From Actinacidiphila oryziradicis (lineage in GTDB: Bacteria; Actinomycetota; Actinomycetes; Streptomycetales; Streptomycetaceae): a stretch of DNA of 64,000 nucleotides. A program made the position numbers and the translations under genes. The notes under the pieces were generated by a model. It made no database searches and had not been told where the DNA came from. It saw nothing but the letters and a program-made list of their open reading frames with translations. This document shows, one piece after another, positions 51,902-60,517 of the stretch. Within the stretch, counting starts at the first letter, position 1; every line of letters starts with the position of its first letter. The stretch covers positions 111,754 through 175,753 of the forward strand of contig NZ_SUMC01000013.1 of assembly GCF_005047355.1 (NCBI RefSeq), read 5' to 3'.

Positions 51902-52403
51902 ACGCCCCCGCGTCCGGCTCGACCAGCCGCGGGCACCACGGCGGAGCCTGTTGCCGCGCTATGACGCGGAGGCCTTCGGCCGGGTCTCGGAGCGGATCGC
52001 GCGTTTCCTGGGGACCTGGCGGTTCATCGCGTGGATGACCGCTGTCATCATCGTGTGGGTGGTGTGGAACGTCTCCGCGCCGGAGCGGCTGCGGTGGGAC
52101 AACTACCCGTTCATCTTCCTCACCCTGATGCTGTCCCTGCAGGCCTCGTACGCGGCCCCGCTGATCCTGCTGGCGCAGAACCGCCAGGCCGACCGCGACC
52201 GCGTCAACCTGGAGCAGGACCGGGCCCGGAACGAGCGCAGCATCGCCGACACCGAGTACCTGACCCGGGAAATCGCCGGGCTGCGGATGAACCTCGGCGA
52301 GGTGGCGACCCGGGACTGGATCCGCTCCGAGCTCCAGGATCTCGTGAAAGAATTGACGGACCGGGACCACGAGGTGGAACGCACCACACAACGCGAGGCC
52401 TGA
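51891..52403 (+). CDS. DUF1003 membrane protein
   Basis: Encodes 170 residues. Two membrane helices: FIAWMTAVIIVWVVWNV and FIFLTLMLSLQASYAAPLILLAQN, with the DUF1003 signature DNYPFIFL and QNRQADRDR, followed by a coiled coil (RVNLEQDRARNERSIADTEYL). Function unknown; the coupling with an MgtE-like sensor argues for a Mg2+-linked or envelope module. Mrp starts 22 bp later. Confidence 0.9.
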   Translation: MASERPRVRLDQPRAPRRSLLPRYDAEAFGRVSERIARFLGTWRFIAWMTAVIIVWVVWNVSAPERLRWDNYPFIFLTLMLSLQASYAAPLILLAQNRQADRDRVNLEQDRARNERSIADTEYLTREIAGLRMNLGEVATRDWIRSELQDLVKELTDRDHEVERTTQREA

Positions 52404-52424
52404 GGCGCGTCGTACCATCGGCGT

Positions 52425-53582
52425 ATGGCTACCGACACTGACGGCTCCGCCCCCTCGACCGACGCGGTACGCGCCGCGCTGGCGACGGTGAACGACCCCG
52501 AGATCCACCGCCCGATCACTGACCTCGGCATGGTCAAATCTGTCGACATCGGCGCGGACGGCACGGTCAAGGTGGGCGTGTTCCTGACGGTGTCGGGGTG
52601 TCCGCTGCGCGACACGATCACCAAGGAGGTGACCGCCGCCGTCATGAAGGTGGCGGGCGTGACCTCGGTCACCGTCGAGCTGGACGTCATGAGCGACGAG
52701 CAGCGTCGCGAGCTGACGTCGTCGCTGCGCGGCGGCACCGCGGAGCGGGAGATCCCGTTCGCCCAGCCGGGGTCGCTGACCCGGGTGTACGCGGTCGCCT
52801 CCGGCAAGGGCGGCGTCGGCAAGTCCTCGGTGACCGTGAACCTCGCGGCGGCGATGGCACAGGACGGACTGAAGGTCGGCGTCGTAGACGCGGACATCTA
52901 CGGGCACTCCGTGCCGCGCATGCTCGGCGCGCACGGTCTGCCGACCCAGGTCGACAACATGATCATGCCGCCGTCGGCGCATGGTGTGAAGGTCATCTCG
53001 ATCGGCATGTTCACCCCGGGCAACACCCCGGTGGTGTGGCGCGGGCCGATGCTGCACCGCGCGCTCCAGCAGTTCCTCGCCGACGTGTACTGGGGCGACC
53101 TGGACGTCCTGCTGCTCGACCTGCCGCCGGGCACCGGGGACATCGCGATCTCCGTGGCCCAGCTGGTCCCGGGCGCGGAGATCCTCGTGGTGACCACCCC
53201 GCAGCAGGCTGCCGCCGAGGTCGCCGAGCGGGCCGGCTCCATCGCCGTACAGACCCACCAGAAGATCGTCGGTGTCGTCGAGAACATGTCGGGCATGCCG
53301 TGCCCGCACTGCGACGAGATCATCGACGTCTTCGGTACGGGGGGCGGTCAGCGGGTCGCCGAGGGCCTCACCAAGACCACCGGCGCGTCCGTGCCCGTCC
53401 TGGGCTCCATCCCCATCGACGTACGGCTTCGGGAGAGCGGCGATGACGGCCGCCCGGTCGTCCTGAGCGACCCTTCCTCCCCGGCGGGCTCCGCGCTTCG
53501 TTCCATCGCCGGCAAGCTCGGTGGGCGCCAGCGGGGCCTTGCGGGGCTGTCGCTGGGGATCACGCCGCGCAACAAGTTCTGA
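52425..53582 (+). CDS. mrp: Mrp/NBP35-type Fe-S cluster carrier ATPase
   Basis: Encodes 385 residues. N-terminal MIP18-like domain (10-88), then P-loop GKGGVGKS (127-134) with deviant Walker A, DADIYGHSVPRM (Walker A'), LLDLPPGTGD, and SGMPCPHC with the CxxC that holds a bridging 4Fe-4S cluster. It scaffolds and hands over clusters to apo-proteins. Same block as mycobacterial mrp near sigE-tatB. C-terminal end LGITPRNKF typical. Confidence 0.94.
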   Translation: MATDTDGSAPSTDAVRAALATVNDPEIHRPITDLGMVKSVDIGADGTVKVGVFLTVSGCPLRDTITKEVTAAVMKVAGVTSVTVELDVMSDEQRRELTSSLRGGTAEREIPFAQPGSLTRVYAVASGKGGVGKSSVTVNLAAAMAQDGLKVGVVDADIYGHSVPRMLGAHGLPTQVDNMIMPPSAHGVKVISIGMFTPGNTPVVWRGPMLHRALQQFLADVYWGDLDVLLLDLPPGTGDIAISVAQLVPGAEILVVTTPQQAAAEVAERAGSIAVQTHQKIVGVVENMSGMPCPHCDEIIDVFGTGGGQRVAEGLTKTTGASVPVLGSIPIDVRLRESGDDGRPVVLSDPSSPAGSALRSIAGKLGGRQRGLAGLSLGITPRNKF

Positions 53583-53781
53583 CAGCGCCCGGGGTCGGAC
53601 ATGCGGCTGGCGCCGTGGGGAGGCTCCGCCCCAGACCCGCCCCCTACGCCCTGGCGGGCGTGGGAGGCTGGGGGAGGGTGGGCACAACCCGGGCCACCGG
53701 CCCGCAGATGGAACCGGGGGCCGGGGGCCGGCCCCCGGTTTCGGGAAGGGGCGGGGTGGGGGAAAGCGCCGCAGACCGGGG

Positions 53782-54393
53782 TCAGCCGTCGTGCGCGGCG
53801 ATGTCCTTCACGACGGCCAGCCCGAGCCCGTACGCGCTGATCCCGCGCCCGTAGGCGCCGAGGTGCGCCCCCCTGGCCGTGCCGGCGAGGACCCAGCCGT
53901 ACTCGGACTCCCGGTAGCGGAAGGGGGTGGGCTCACCGTTCACGGGGAGGGTGAGGGAGGACCAGCCGGGGCCGGAGAGGTCGTCGGCGAGCTCCCAGGC
54001 GATGGCGGTCTGCTGTTCGAGCCAGTCCTCGCGCAGGTGGCGCTCCATGTGCGTCGGCCACGTGCAGGAAAGCAGCCCGGAACCGGCCAGCCAGGCGGCG
54101 GTGGCAACCGAGGTGGCCTCGATGGTGCCGGTGCCGTCGGTGCTGCGCCGCAGGGGGCGGGGTGCGACCGAGACGACAATGGTGAAGCGCCGGGTGTCCG
54201 GGGTGTCGTCGACCTTGACGGACGGCTCGTCCCCGTGGCCGACCGCGCCGTGCTCGGTGGTGCCTTCGGCACTGATGCCCGGCGGTGTCAGCCAGCGGTG
54301 GCCGGTGAAGGCCTCGTCAAGGGCGTACCAGGGGAAGTCGGCCCGCAGATATCCGTCGATTGTGCGTCCCACGGCCTCAGCTGTCGTCTCCAT
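53782..54393 (-). CDS. conserved hypothetical protein downstream of tatB
   Basis: Encodes 203 residues from ATG 54393. Recognisable only as a Streptomyces conserved protein: TIDGYLRADFPWYALDEAFTG, VTFTIVVSVAP-like strand region, GLGLAVVKDIAAHDG at the end. Beta-rich with mixed helices; no transmembrane segment or signal. Its place after tatB suggests co-transcription with the sigE-rseA-htrA-tatB line. Confidence 0.7.
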   Translation of the reverse strand: METTAEAVGRTIDGYLRADFPWYALDEAFTGHRWLTPPGISAEGTTEHGAVGHGDEPSVKVDDTPDTRRFTIVVSVAPRPLRRSTDGTGTIEATSVATAAWLAGSGLLSCTWPTHMERHLREDWLEQQTAIAWELADDLSGPGWSSLTLPVNGEPTPFRYRESEYGWVLAGTARGAHLGAYGRGISAYGLGLAVVKDIAAHDG

Positions 54394-54441
54394 AAGCGCG
54401 GCGCGCCTCCTCCACAGGGTAAACATCTGGAGAATAGCGGC

Positions 54442-54885
54442 TCAGGTCGCGTCCGAGTCGAATGGCGGCGGTTCACCCGGCTCGAGGCGGTCCCGCTTCC
54501 GGTACGGATCCGGGGTCTCGGAGGAGGAAGAGGACGACGAACCGGAGGACCCGGAGCCGTCCCGGCCGTGCACGGCGTCCGTGATGTCGGCCATCTCCGT
54601 CTTGAAGTCGAATCCGTTACGGAGCTCCTTCAGGCCCAGGTCGTCGTTGTCCAGCAGCTGCTTGCGGACGAACGTCCTGGGGTTGAGATCCTCGAACTCG
54701 AAGTCCTTGAACTCCGGGCCCAGCTCCTTGCGGATGTCCTCCTTGGCGCTGTCGGAGAACTCACGGATCTTGCGGATGACCTGTGAGACGTCCTTGATGA
54801 CCTTCGGCAGTTTGTCCGGGCCGAAGACCAGGATGCCAAGGATCGCGATCGCGAGGACCTCCAGGGCGCCTATGTCACCAAACAC
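54442..54885 (-). CDS. tatB: Sec-independent protein translocase subunit TatB
   Basis: Encodes 147 residues from GTG 54885, with AAGGAG 8 nt upstream. N-terminal anchor DIGALEVLAIAILGILVFGP, then KLPKVIKDVSQVIRKIREF amphipathic helix, long acidic tail with DGSGSSGSSSSSSSE. TatB receives twin-arginine preproteins at TatC. The TatB after htrA order equals that of Mycobacterium (Rv1224). Upstream 194 bp to htrA may hold its own promoter. Confidence 0.93.
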   Translation of the reverse strand: MFGDIGALEVLAIAILGILVFGPDKLPKVIKDVSQVIRKIREFSDSAKEDIRKELGPEFKDFEFEDLNPRTFVRKQLLDNDDLGLKELRNGFDFKTEMADITDAVHGRDGSGSSGSSSSSSSETPDPYRKRDRLEPGEPPPFDSDAT

Positions 54886-55079
54886 CTTGCAGCTCCTTGG
54901 GGGGTCAACGGCCGGCGGACAGAATCCGGCGAATATCACGGTACCTGGCCGAACCGAGTAGACGGGAGAGGCAAGGGTCAACAGTAGGCCTGGTATCTGT
55001 CAACGCGTTAGAGGGACATCCGGTCACTCATCCACCCGTTCGGCCGGTTGTTCGGCCGGTCGCCCCTGCGACGTGGCGG

Positions 55080-56555
55080 TCAGCCGCCGGTCGCGCTGCC
55101 GAGGGTGAGCGATACGGTGCGCGGCCTGCCGCCACGCAGCAGGGTCAGGGCCAGCCGGTCGCCGGGGCGGTGACTGCGGATCCGCACGATCAGCTCGTCG
55201 CCGCTGTGCACCGGGGTGCCGTCGATCGCGGTGATGATGTCGCCGGGCTTGATGCCGGCCCGGTCGCCCGGGCCGCCCGCGGTCACCTCGGAACTGACCT
55301 GGGCCCCGTCGCCGGAGTACTGCATGTTGATGCCGACGCCGATCACCGGGTGGGTGGCCTTGCCGGTGGCGATCAGCTCCTCCGCGACCCGCTTCGCCTG
55401 GTTGACCGGGATGGCGAAGCCGAGGCCGATGCTGCCGCCCTGGCTCGTACCGCCGAACGGGTCGGAGGCGCTGTCGGCGGAACGGATGGCGCTGTTGATG
55501 CCGATCACCTGGCCCTTGGCGTCCACGAGCGGGCCGCCGGAGTTGCCCGGGTTGATCGGGGCGTCGGTCTGGAGAGCGTCCACATAGCTCATGTCGGTGC
55601 CGTCGGACTGGCCGCCGGCGGTGATCGGCCGCTCGGTGGCGCTGATGATGCCCGAGGTGACCGTCCCCTCCAGGCCGTACGGGGCGCCGATGGCCACCAC
55701 CGGGTCCCCCACCCGCACCGCGGCGGAATCGCCCAGGGTCAGCGGCCGCAGCCCGCTCACGCCGGACACCTTGACCACCGCCAGGTCGTAGCCGGTGTCC
55801 CGGCCGGTCACCTTGGCGGCGGCGACCTGGCCGCCGTTGAAGGTCACCGAGATGCTGCCGCTCTTGGCGGCCGCCTCCACGACATGGTTGTTGGTGAGGA
55901 TGTGGCCCTGCCCGTCGAGGACGAAACCGGTGCCGGTGTCCTCACCGTCGGCGCCCTTCACATGGATGTAGACCACCCCGGGCAGTGTCCTGGCCGCGAT
56001 CGCCGCGATGCTGTCCGGAGCTCTGCCGCCCGGTTCCAGGGACGCCTGCGGCAGGCTCACGCTGCCTGCCGCGCCCCCTGTGCCGTCCCTGCCGCTCAGA
56101 TACGCCCCAGTAGCCCCGCCGACGCCTCCGGCGACCAGCACGACCGCCAGCAGTCCCACGAGGCCCCTCCCGCGCCCACGGGGGCGCTGCGAAGGGCCTA
56201 CAGGGCCTGCGGGGCCGCCGGGCTGTGCCCAGGGGTCGTAGGGGTGCCAGAGGCCGACTGACAGCGGCGGAGGCCCGGAGTCGGCCTGCCAGAGGCTCTG
56301 CTCCCCCGGGCCGGGGGTTCCCGGATGCAGCACGGGCGGCGCGGGAGCCCACGGCCCGGGGGAGCCGTAGGGCGGGGTGTCGTACGGATCCGCGGCATGC
56401 ATCGGCACGGGCTGCGCTTCGGCAGGTGCGGCGGCGGTGCCCGGGGCCTGTCCGGCCGGAAGGGCATCCATGACCACCCCGTACCGGGTACCGGCTTCCG
56501 GTGCGGGCTCCGGACGGCTCCACCAGTTCGGCCGGGCGCTCTTGCCCACGTCCAT
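55080..56555 (-). CDS. htrA: HtrA-type membrane-anchored serine protease with PDZ domain
   Basis: Encodes 491 residues. N-terminal cytosolic Pro/Gly-rich part (1-125), one membrane helix (131-153), chymotrypsin-like domain with catalytic triad His224 (TNNHVVEAA), Asp257 (GYDLAVV) and Ser339 (PGNSGGPL), then PDZ (about 400-480) with GDIITAIDGTPVHSGDEL. Degrades or refolds damaged envelope proteins; in mycobacteria, the RseA-SigE-HtrA loop controls envelope stress. Lies 69 bp after the rseA stop. Confidence 0.94.
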   Translation of the reverse strand: MDVGKSARPNWWSRPEPAPEAGTRYGVVMDALPAGQAPGTAAAPAEAQPVPMHAADPYDTPPYGSPGPWAPAPPVLHPGTPGPGEQSLWQADSGPPPLSVGLWHPYDPWAQPGGPAGPVGPSQRPRGRGRGLVGLLAVVLVAGGVGGATGAYLSGRDGTGGAAGSVSLPQASLEPGGRAPDSIAAIAARTLPGVVYIHVKGADGEDTGTGFVLDGQGHILTNNHVVEAAAKSGSISVTFNGGQVAAAKVTGRDTGYDLAVVKVSGVSGLRPLTLGDSAAVRVGDPVVAIGAPYGLEGTVTSGIISATERPITAGGQSDGTDMSYVDALQTDAPINPGNSGGPLVDAKGQVIGINSAIRSADSASDPFGGTSQGGSIGLGFAIPVNQAKRVAEELIATGKATHPVIGVGINMQYSGDGAQVSSEVTAGGPGDRAGIKPGDIITAIDGTPVHSGDELIVRIRSHRPGDRLALTLLRGGRPRTVSLTLGSATGG

Positions 56556-56624
56556 GCGCTCCCCTACGACGACCTGTGTCTTTCCTGGATTGAACCAGGA
56601 GTCGGCGCGGCTCGCAGCCGTCGG

Positions 56625-57593
56625 TCAGGGGTTGACCGGGGAGTTGCCGAGGAGCGACAGCAGGGAGTTGACGGGGAGGGGGGCCGAGGGCGAGGCCTGA
56701 GCGGCGGCCTGCGTCCCGGCCGCGGACGGAGCGGGGGACGGAGGCGCGGACGGGGCGACGGGCGACGCGGAAGCGGACAGGGGGGCGTCGGACGCCAGGG
56801 CCGGGAACGAACCGGACGAACCATTGGCGACCAGCGGGCGGTGGTCGGGGAGGATCAGGGGCCGGGCCACCGAGACCGGGGTGAACCCGGGGCTCCGCGG
56901 CGAGTAGGCGCCGTTGCCGGACTGGGGCCGTACATCCGCGACACTGCTGCTCTCCGCGCCGAGCGGGGTCACCGCCGAGCCCGGATCGTCCGTGACGGGA
57001 TCGGCCGGGGCGTCCAGCGGCAGCGCGCCGCCCAGGGCGAGAGCCGCCATCGAGAAGGCACCCGCCGCCGCGAAGGCGAACCGCCGCCCCCGCGAGGCGG
57101 ACCCCGATGAGCCGGAGGACCCCGATGAGCCCGATGCGCGCGAAGAACCGGATGAGCCCGGAGTAACCGGCCGCTCGGCCTCGTGTATCCGGAAGCCGCG
57201 CGACAGTGGCGTCAGCACGGGCAGGCCGAAGCCCGCACCCCGCTTGCCGAACACACTGCCGTCCAGCCGTTCACCGCCGAGGGTCGGGCCCTCGACCAGC
57301 TCCTCCGGCGGGTCGAACAGCCCCGGGCCGTTGTCGTCATCGCTGCCGGTGAGTCCCGGCAGCCCTTGCAACCTGGCCAGCAGGCCTGCGGATATGGCGG
57401 GCGGAGCGGAGGCGGAGATCGCGTTCTTCGTCAGGCGCTGGTCATCGGCGGCCGACTTGCAGCCGGAACACGTCGCGAGGTGCGAGAGCACCCGGTCCCG
57501 CGCGTCATCGGGCAGCTCGCCATCGACAAACGCGGCGAGGCGGTCACCCAGGTGCTCTTCGGCAGTAGTGGGGTGGGGGCCCGTACCGCTCAC
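56625..57593 (-). CDS. rseA: anti-sigma factor RseA-like (zinc-binding ZAS domain)
   Basis: Encodes 322 residues from a GTG overlapping the sigE stop as GTGA. ZAS motif with His38, Cys42 and Cys45 (HLATCSGC), sigma-binding helix, a charged linker (EPDEPDEP-like runs made of [13 protein letters not shown]), one hydrophobic helix [19 protein letters not shown] (near 195), and a long Ser/Ala/Pro-rich extracytoplasmic end. Longer than mycobacterial RseA. Holds SigE inactive; may be released by redox or proteolysis. Confidence 0.9.
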   Translation of the reverse strand: MSGTGPHPTTAEEHLGDRLAAFVDGELPDDARDRVLSHLATCSGCKSAADDQRLTKNAISASAPPAISAGLLARLQGLPGLTGSDDDNGPGLFDPPEELVEGPTLGGERLDGSVFGKRGAGFGLPVLTPLSRGFRIHEAERPVTPGSSGSSRASGSSGSSGSSGSASRGRRFAFAAAGAFSMAALALGGALPLDAPADPVTDDPGSAVTPLGAESSSVADVRPQSGNGAYSPRSPGFTPVSVARPLILPDHRPLVANGSSGSFPALASDAPLSASASPVAPSAPPSPAPSAAGTQAAAQASPSAPLPVNSLLSLLGNSPVNP

Positions 57594-58345
57594 GTTCTCC
57601 CGACCTCCAGACCGGCGAGGGCACGCCCGGGACGTGCGGCGGGAGCACGGTGTTCCAGCGCCTTGCGCAGGTGGGAACGCCCGCGGTGGATACGACTGCG
57701 CACGGTGCCCAGCTTCACTCCGAGCGTGGCCGCGATCTCCTCGTACGACAGACCCTCGATGTCACAGAGCACGACGGCGGCCCGGAATTCGGGCGCAAGG
57801 GTGTCCAGCGCCTGCTGCACATCCGCGTCGAAATGCGTGTCGTTGAAATGCTGGGCCGGAGACGGCTCACGGCTGGGCAGCCGCTCCGCCGCGTCGTCAC
57901 CGAGCGCGTCAAAACGGATCCGCTGCCGACGGCGGACCATGTCCAGGAAGAGATTGGTGGTGATGCGGTGGAGCCAGCCCTCGAAAGTGCCCGGGGTGTA
58001 GGTCGACAGCGAACGGAAGACCCGGACGAAGACCTCCTGAGTGAGATCCTCGGCATCGTGCTGATTGCCCGTCAGGCGGTACGCCAGACGGTAGACACGG
58101 GCGCTGTGCGTACTGACAATCTCCTCCCAGGAAGGAGGTGTCCACGCCTGGGAGTCCCCGTCGGTGGCGAATGTCGCAGTCGTAGGGACAGCCACGGAGT
58201 CGTCGGTACGCGGACGGTCGTCAGTATTGGTCACGGATTTCGGCTCGCCGACCAACCTGCGAAAGTGCCGCAGCACTCGCCGATCACTCGTCGCAGCCGC
58301 ACCTCCCCTATCGGCTCTGGTGGTCTCCAGTAGAGCCCCTACCAT
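57590..58345 (-). CDS. sigE: ECF RNA polymerase sigma factor, SigE of mycobacterial type
   Basis: Encodes 251 residues from ATG 58345 (GAGGTGGAT before it). Region 2: [24 protein letters not shown] and [20 protein letters not shown]; region 4: [31 protein letters not shown]...[10 protein letters not shown]. It is orthologous by synteny to M. tuberculosis SigE (Rv1221), not to the S. coelicolor SigE of the Cse system. Directs envelope-stress genes with RseA and HtrA. N-terminal 60 residues extend beyond the usual ECF length. Confidence 0.9.
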   Translation of the reverse strand: MVGALLETTRADRGGAAATSDRRVLRHFRRLVGEPKSVTNTDDRPRTDDSVAVPTTATFATDGDSQAWTPPSWEEIVSTHSARVYRLAYRLTGNQHDAEDLTQEVFVRVFRSLSTYTPGTFEGWLHRITTNLFLDMVRRRQRIRFDALGDDAAERLPSREPSPAQHFNDTHFDADVQQALDTLAPEFRAAVVLCDIEGLSYEEIAATLGVKLGTVRSRIHRGRSHLRKALEHRAPAARPGRALAGLEVGRT

Positions 58346-58472
58346 ATCCACCTCGCCCGTTAGCTCCGGATAAGAGCGGTGCCCTCGCAACCGCTCCCCT
58401 GTCTCTAGCCGTTCTAACGCGTAGTCCCATCAGCGGGTTCCCGACGCCAGCGGATACAGTCGCCGGGCGGGG

Positions 58473-59174
58473 GTGCAAGCGCACGCGGGCCACGCAGCTC
58501 TACGCAGCACGTACGGGGAAAGGGAGAGGGCCATTACCGGCAACCGGCAGGCGAGCTGGGCGTTCGCGGACGCCTTCGTCGCCGAGGACGACGCGCTGAT
58601 ACGGGCCCGCAGCCGGTCCCGCCAGGCGGGTCTGCGGCCCGTCTCGCCCGGTACCGGAGCGACCCTGCGGCTGCTCGCCGCGACGGCGGACGCCAAGTCG
58701 GTGGTCGAGATCGGCACCGGCACCGGTGTCTCCGGAATCCATCTCCTGCAGGGCATGCGGCCGGACGGCGTACTCACCACCGTCGACACCGAACCCGACC
58801 GCCAGCAGCTGGCCCGCCAGGCCTACCGCGAGGCCGGCTTCGCCTCGAACCGGGCCCGCTTCATCCCCGGCCGCGCCCTGGACGTCCTGCCGCGCCTCGC
58901 CGACCGCGGCTACGACCTGGTTTTCTGCGACGGGGACCGGATGGAGTACCCGGACTATCTTGCCGAATCGTTGCGCCTGCTCCGTCCGGGAGGGCTGGTC
59001 TGTTTCGAGGGCACCTTCGCCCAGGGCCGCTCGATGGACGCCGCCCACCAGGAACCCGAGGTGATCCGGCTCCGCGAGCTGATGCGCGGCGTACGGGACC
59101 ACCCCGGACTGGCCCCCGTACTGCTGCCGACCGACGACGGTCTGCTGTGCGCGGTGCGGCGGGGCAGGCCCTAG
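58473..59174 (+). CDS. O-methyltransferase (SAM-dependent, Rv1220c type)
   Basis: SAM motif EIGTGTGVSGIHLL, VDTEPDRQ, PGRALDVLPRLAD and LVFCDGDRMEY with the post-I motif. The frame can start at GTG 58473 (233 residues), which lacks a proper ribosome site; a perfect AGGGAGAGG sits 3-11 nt before ATT 58533 (start IleThrGlyAsnArgGln), which would give 213 residues and the usual N-terminus. Family methylates phenolic or catechol hydroxyls; substrate unknown. Divergent from sigE, as in mycobacteria. Start unresolved. Confidence 0.88.
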   Translation: MQAHAGHAALRSTYGERERAITGNRQASWAFADAFVAEDDALIRARSRSRQAGLRPVSPGTGATLRLLAATADAKSVVEIGTGTGVSGIHLLQGMRPDGVLTTVDTEPDRQQLARQAYREAGFASNRARFIPGRALDVLPRLADRGYDLVFCDGDRMEYPDYLAESLRLLRPGGLVCFEGTFAQGRSMDAAHQEPEVIRLRELMRGVRDHPGLAPVLLPTDDGLLCAVRRGRP

Positions 59175-59247
59175 GGCCTGCCCGGCGGGCTGCTCACGAT
59201 ACGGCCCCGGGCCGCACATTCCGTGCGGCCCGGGGCCGTATCGTGAG
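59162..59247. terminator. paired hairpins between O-methyltransferase and DUF3117
   Basis: First hairpin GGGCAGGCC-CTAG-GGCCTGCCC (59162-59183); second a perfect 25-bp stem (59193-59217 with 59223-59247) and a 5-base loop. They separate convergent genes. Confidence 0.85.
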
Positions 59248-59267
59248 ACTCAAGTCTCCCGCCGGAT

Positions 59268-59435
59268 TCAGACGATGGCCTTCTTAAGCGCCTCGCCGAG
59301 GGCATCCGCCTCGTCCGGGGTCAGCTCGACGACAAGCCGTCCGCCGCCCTCGAGCGGAACGCGCATGATGATGCTCCGCCCCTCCTTGGTCACCTCGAGC
59401 GGGCCATCACCCGTCCGCGGCTTCATGGCCGCCAT
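59268..59435 (-). CDS. DUF3117 small conserved protein
   Basis: Encodes 55 residues from ATG 59435, matching the invariant length of the DUF3117 family: MAAMKPRTGDGPLEVTKEGR, IIMRVPLEGGGRLVVELT, DEADALGEALKKAI. Orthologue of Rv1211; function unknown, probably a small beta-barrel plus helix. A probable -10 GATAAT lies at 59494-59489. Confidence 0.93.
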   Translation of the reverse strand: MAAMKPRTGDGPLEVTKEGRSIIMRVPLEGGGRLVVELTPDEADALGEALKKAIV

Positions 59436-59667
59436 GCTCGTTCCCCTTCCTGAAACCAGCTCGGACTCGAACACATTGGTTCTCGGCCATTATCCCGCAT
59501 CCGGTGACCCGATGACCAACATCGGTTCCCATCCGTTCGAGTACGTGATCGCACAAAACCATCCATTTCGGCGAGCGGCCTGTCATACGGGAGCTCGCGC
59601 CTTTGACGCAGGTCATGCAGGTCACATGTTCGCACATGGTGATCTCCGGCATGCTGGCCACGACTGT

Positions 59668-59706
59668 CCGGTCTCCGACCGACCCAAGACCGGTCTCCGA
59701 CCGACC
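59668..59706 (+). repeat. 17-bp direct repeat upstream of the enoyl-CoA hydratase gene
   Basis: CCGGTCTCCGACCGACC occurs at 59668-59684 and again at 59690-59706, i.e. a 22-bp period, 29 bp before the ATG. Each holds the half-palindrome GGTC...GACC. It could be a regulator site. Confidence 0.5.
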
Positions 59707-59734
59707 TCCGAGCCGCGAAGAAGGGGCCTCATCC

Positions 59735-60517
59735 ATGGGCGACACAGTGCTGTACGAGGTGAGCGACGGGCTCGCCACCATCACCTTGAACCGGCCGGAC
59801 GCGATGAACGCGCTCGACACCGCCACCAAGGTCGCCCTCCGCGACACCTTGCGGGCCGCCGGCACCGACCAGGGCGTACGGGCGGTACTGCTTACCGCTG
59901 CCGGCCGGGCCTTCTGCGTCGGCCAGGATCTCAAGGAGCACATCTCCTCACTCGCCGACGGCAAGGCCATGTCCACTGTCCGTGAACACTACAACCCCAT
60001 CGTCACCGCGATCACCACCATGCCCAAGCCCGTGGTGGCCGGGGTCAATGGCATCGCCGCCGGTGCCGGTGCCGGTTTCGCCTTCGCCGCCGACTACCGC
60101 GTGGTCGCCGACACCGCCGGCTTCAACACCTCTTTCGCGGGCGTCGCCCTCTCCGCCGACTCCGGCGCCTCGTGGACCCTCCCCCGTCTCATCGGCCACG
60201 GCCGCGCCGCCGACCTCCTCCTCTTCCCCCGCAAGGTGTCGGCCGATGAGGCCCTGCAACTCGGCATCGCCAACGTCGTGGTGCCCGCCGAGTCGCTCGC
60301 CGCCGAGGCCACCGCGATCGCCCGGCGGCTCGCCCAGGGCCCCACGGTCGCGTACGCGGCCATCAAGGCGTCACTCGCCTACGGGGCCGGCCACTCCCTC
60401 GGCGAGACCCTGGAGAAGGAGGACGAGCTCCAGAACCTGGCCGGCGCGAGCGAGGACCACAGCATCGCCGTACAGGCGTTCCTCAAGAAGGAACAGCCGC
60501 GCTACGTGGGTCGCTGA
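59735..60517 (+). CDS. enoyl-CoA hydratase/isomerase
   Basis: Encodes 260 residues from ATG 59735 (GAAGAAGGGG 6-15 nt upstream). Crotonase fold: ITLNRPDAMNALD, AAGRAFCVGQDLKE (oxyanion loop), VAGVNGIAAGAGAGFAFAADY, SLADSGASWTLPRLIG-type segment. Catalytic Glu of ordinary hydratases is replaced in the second position by Asp (ALSADSGASW), as in PaaG-type isomerases. Acts on acyl-CoA thioesters. Its 3' end overlaps tag by 35 bp, tail to tail. Confidence 0.9.
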   Translation: MGDTVLYEVSDGLATITLNRPDAMNALDTATKVALRDTLRAAGTDQGVRAVLLTAAGRAFCVGQDLKEHISSLADGKAMSTVREHYNPIVTAITTMPKPVVAGVNGIAAGAGAGFAFAADYRVVADTAGFNTSFAGVALSADSGASWTLPRLIGHGRAADLLLFPRKVSADEALQLGIANVVVPAESLAAEATAIARRLAQGPTVAYAAIKASLAYGAGHSLGETLEKEDELQNLAGASEDHSIAVQAFLKKEQPRYVGR

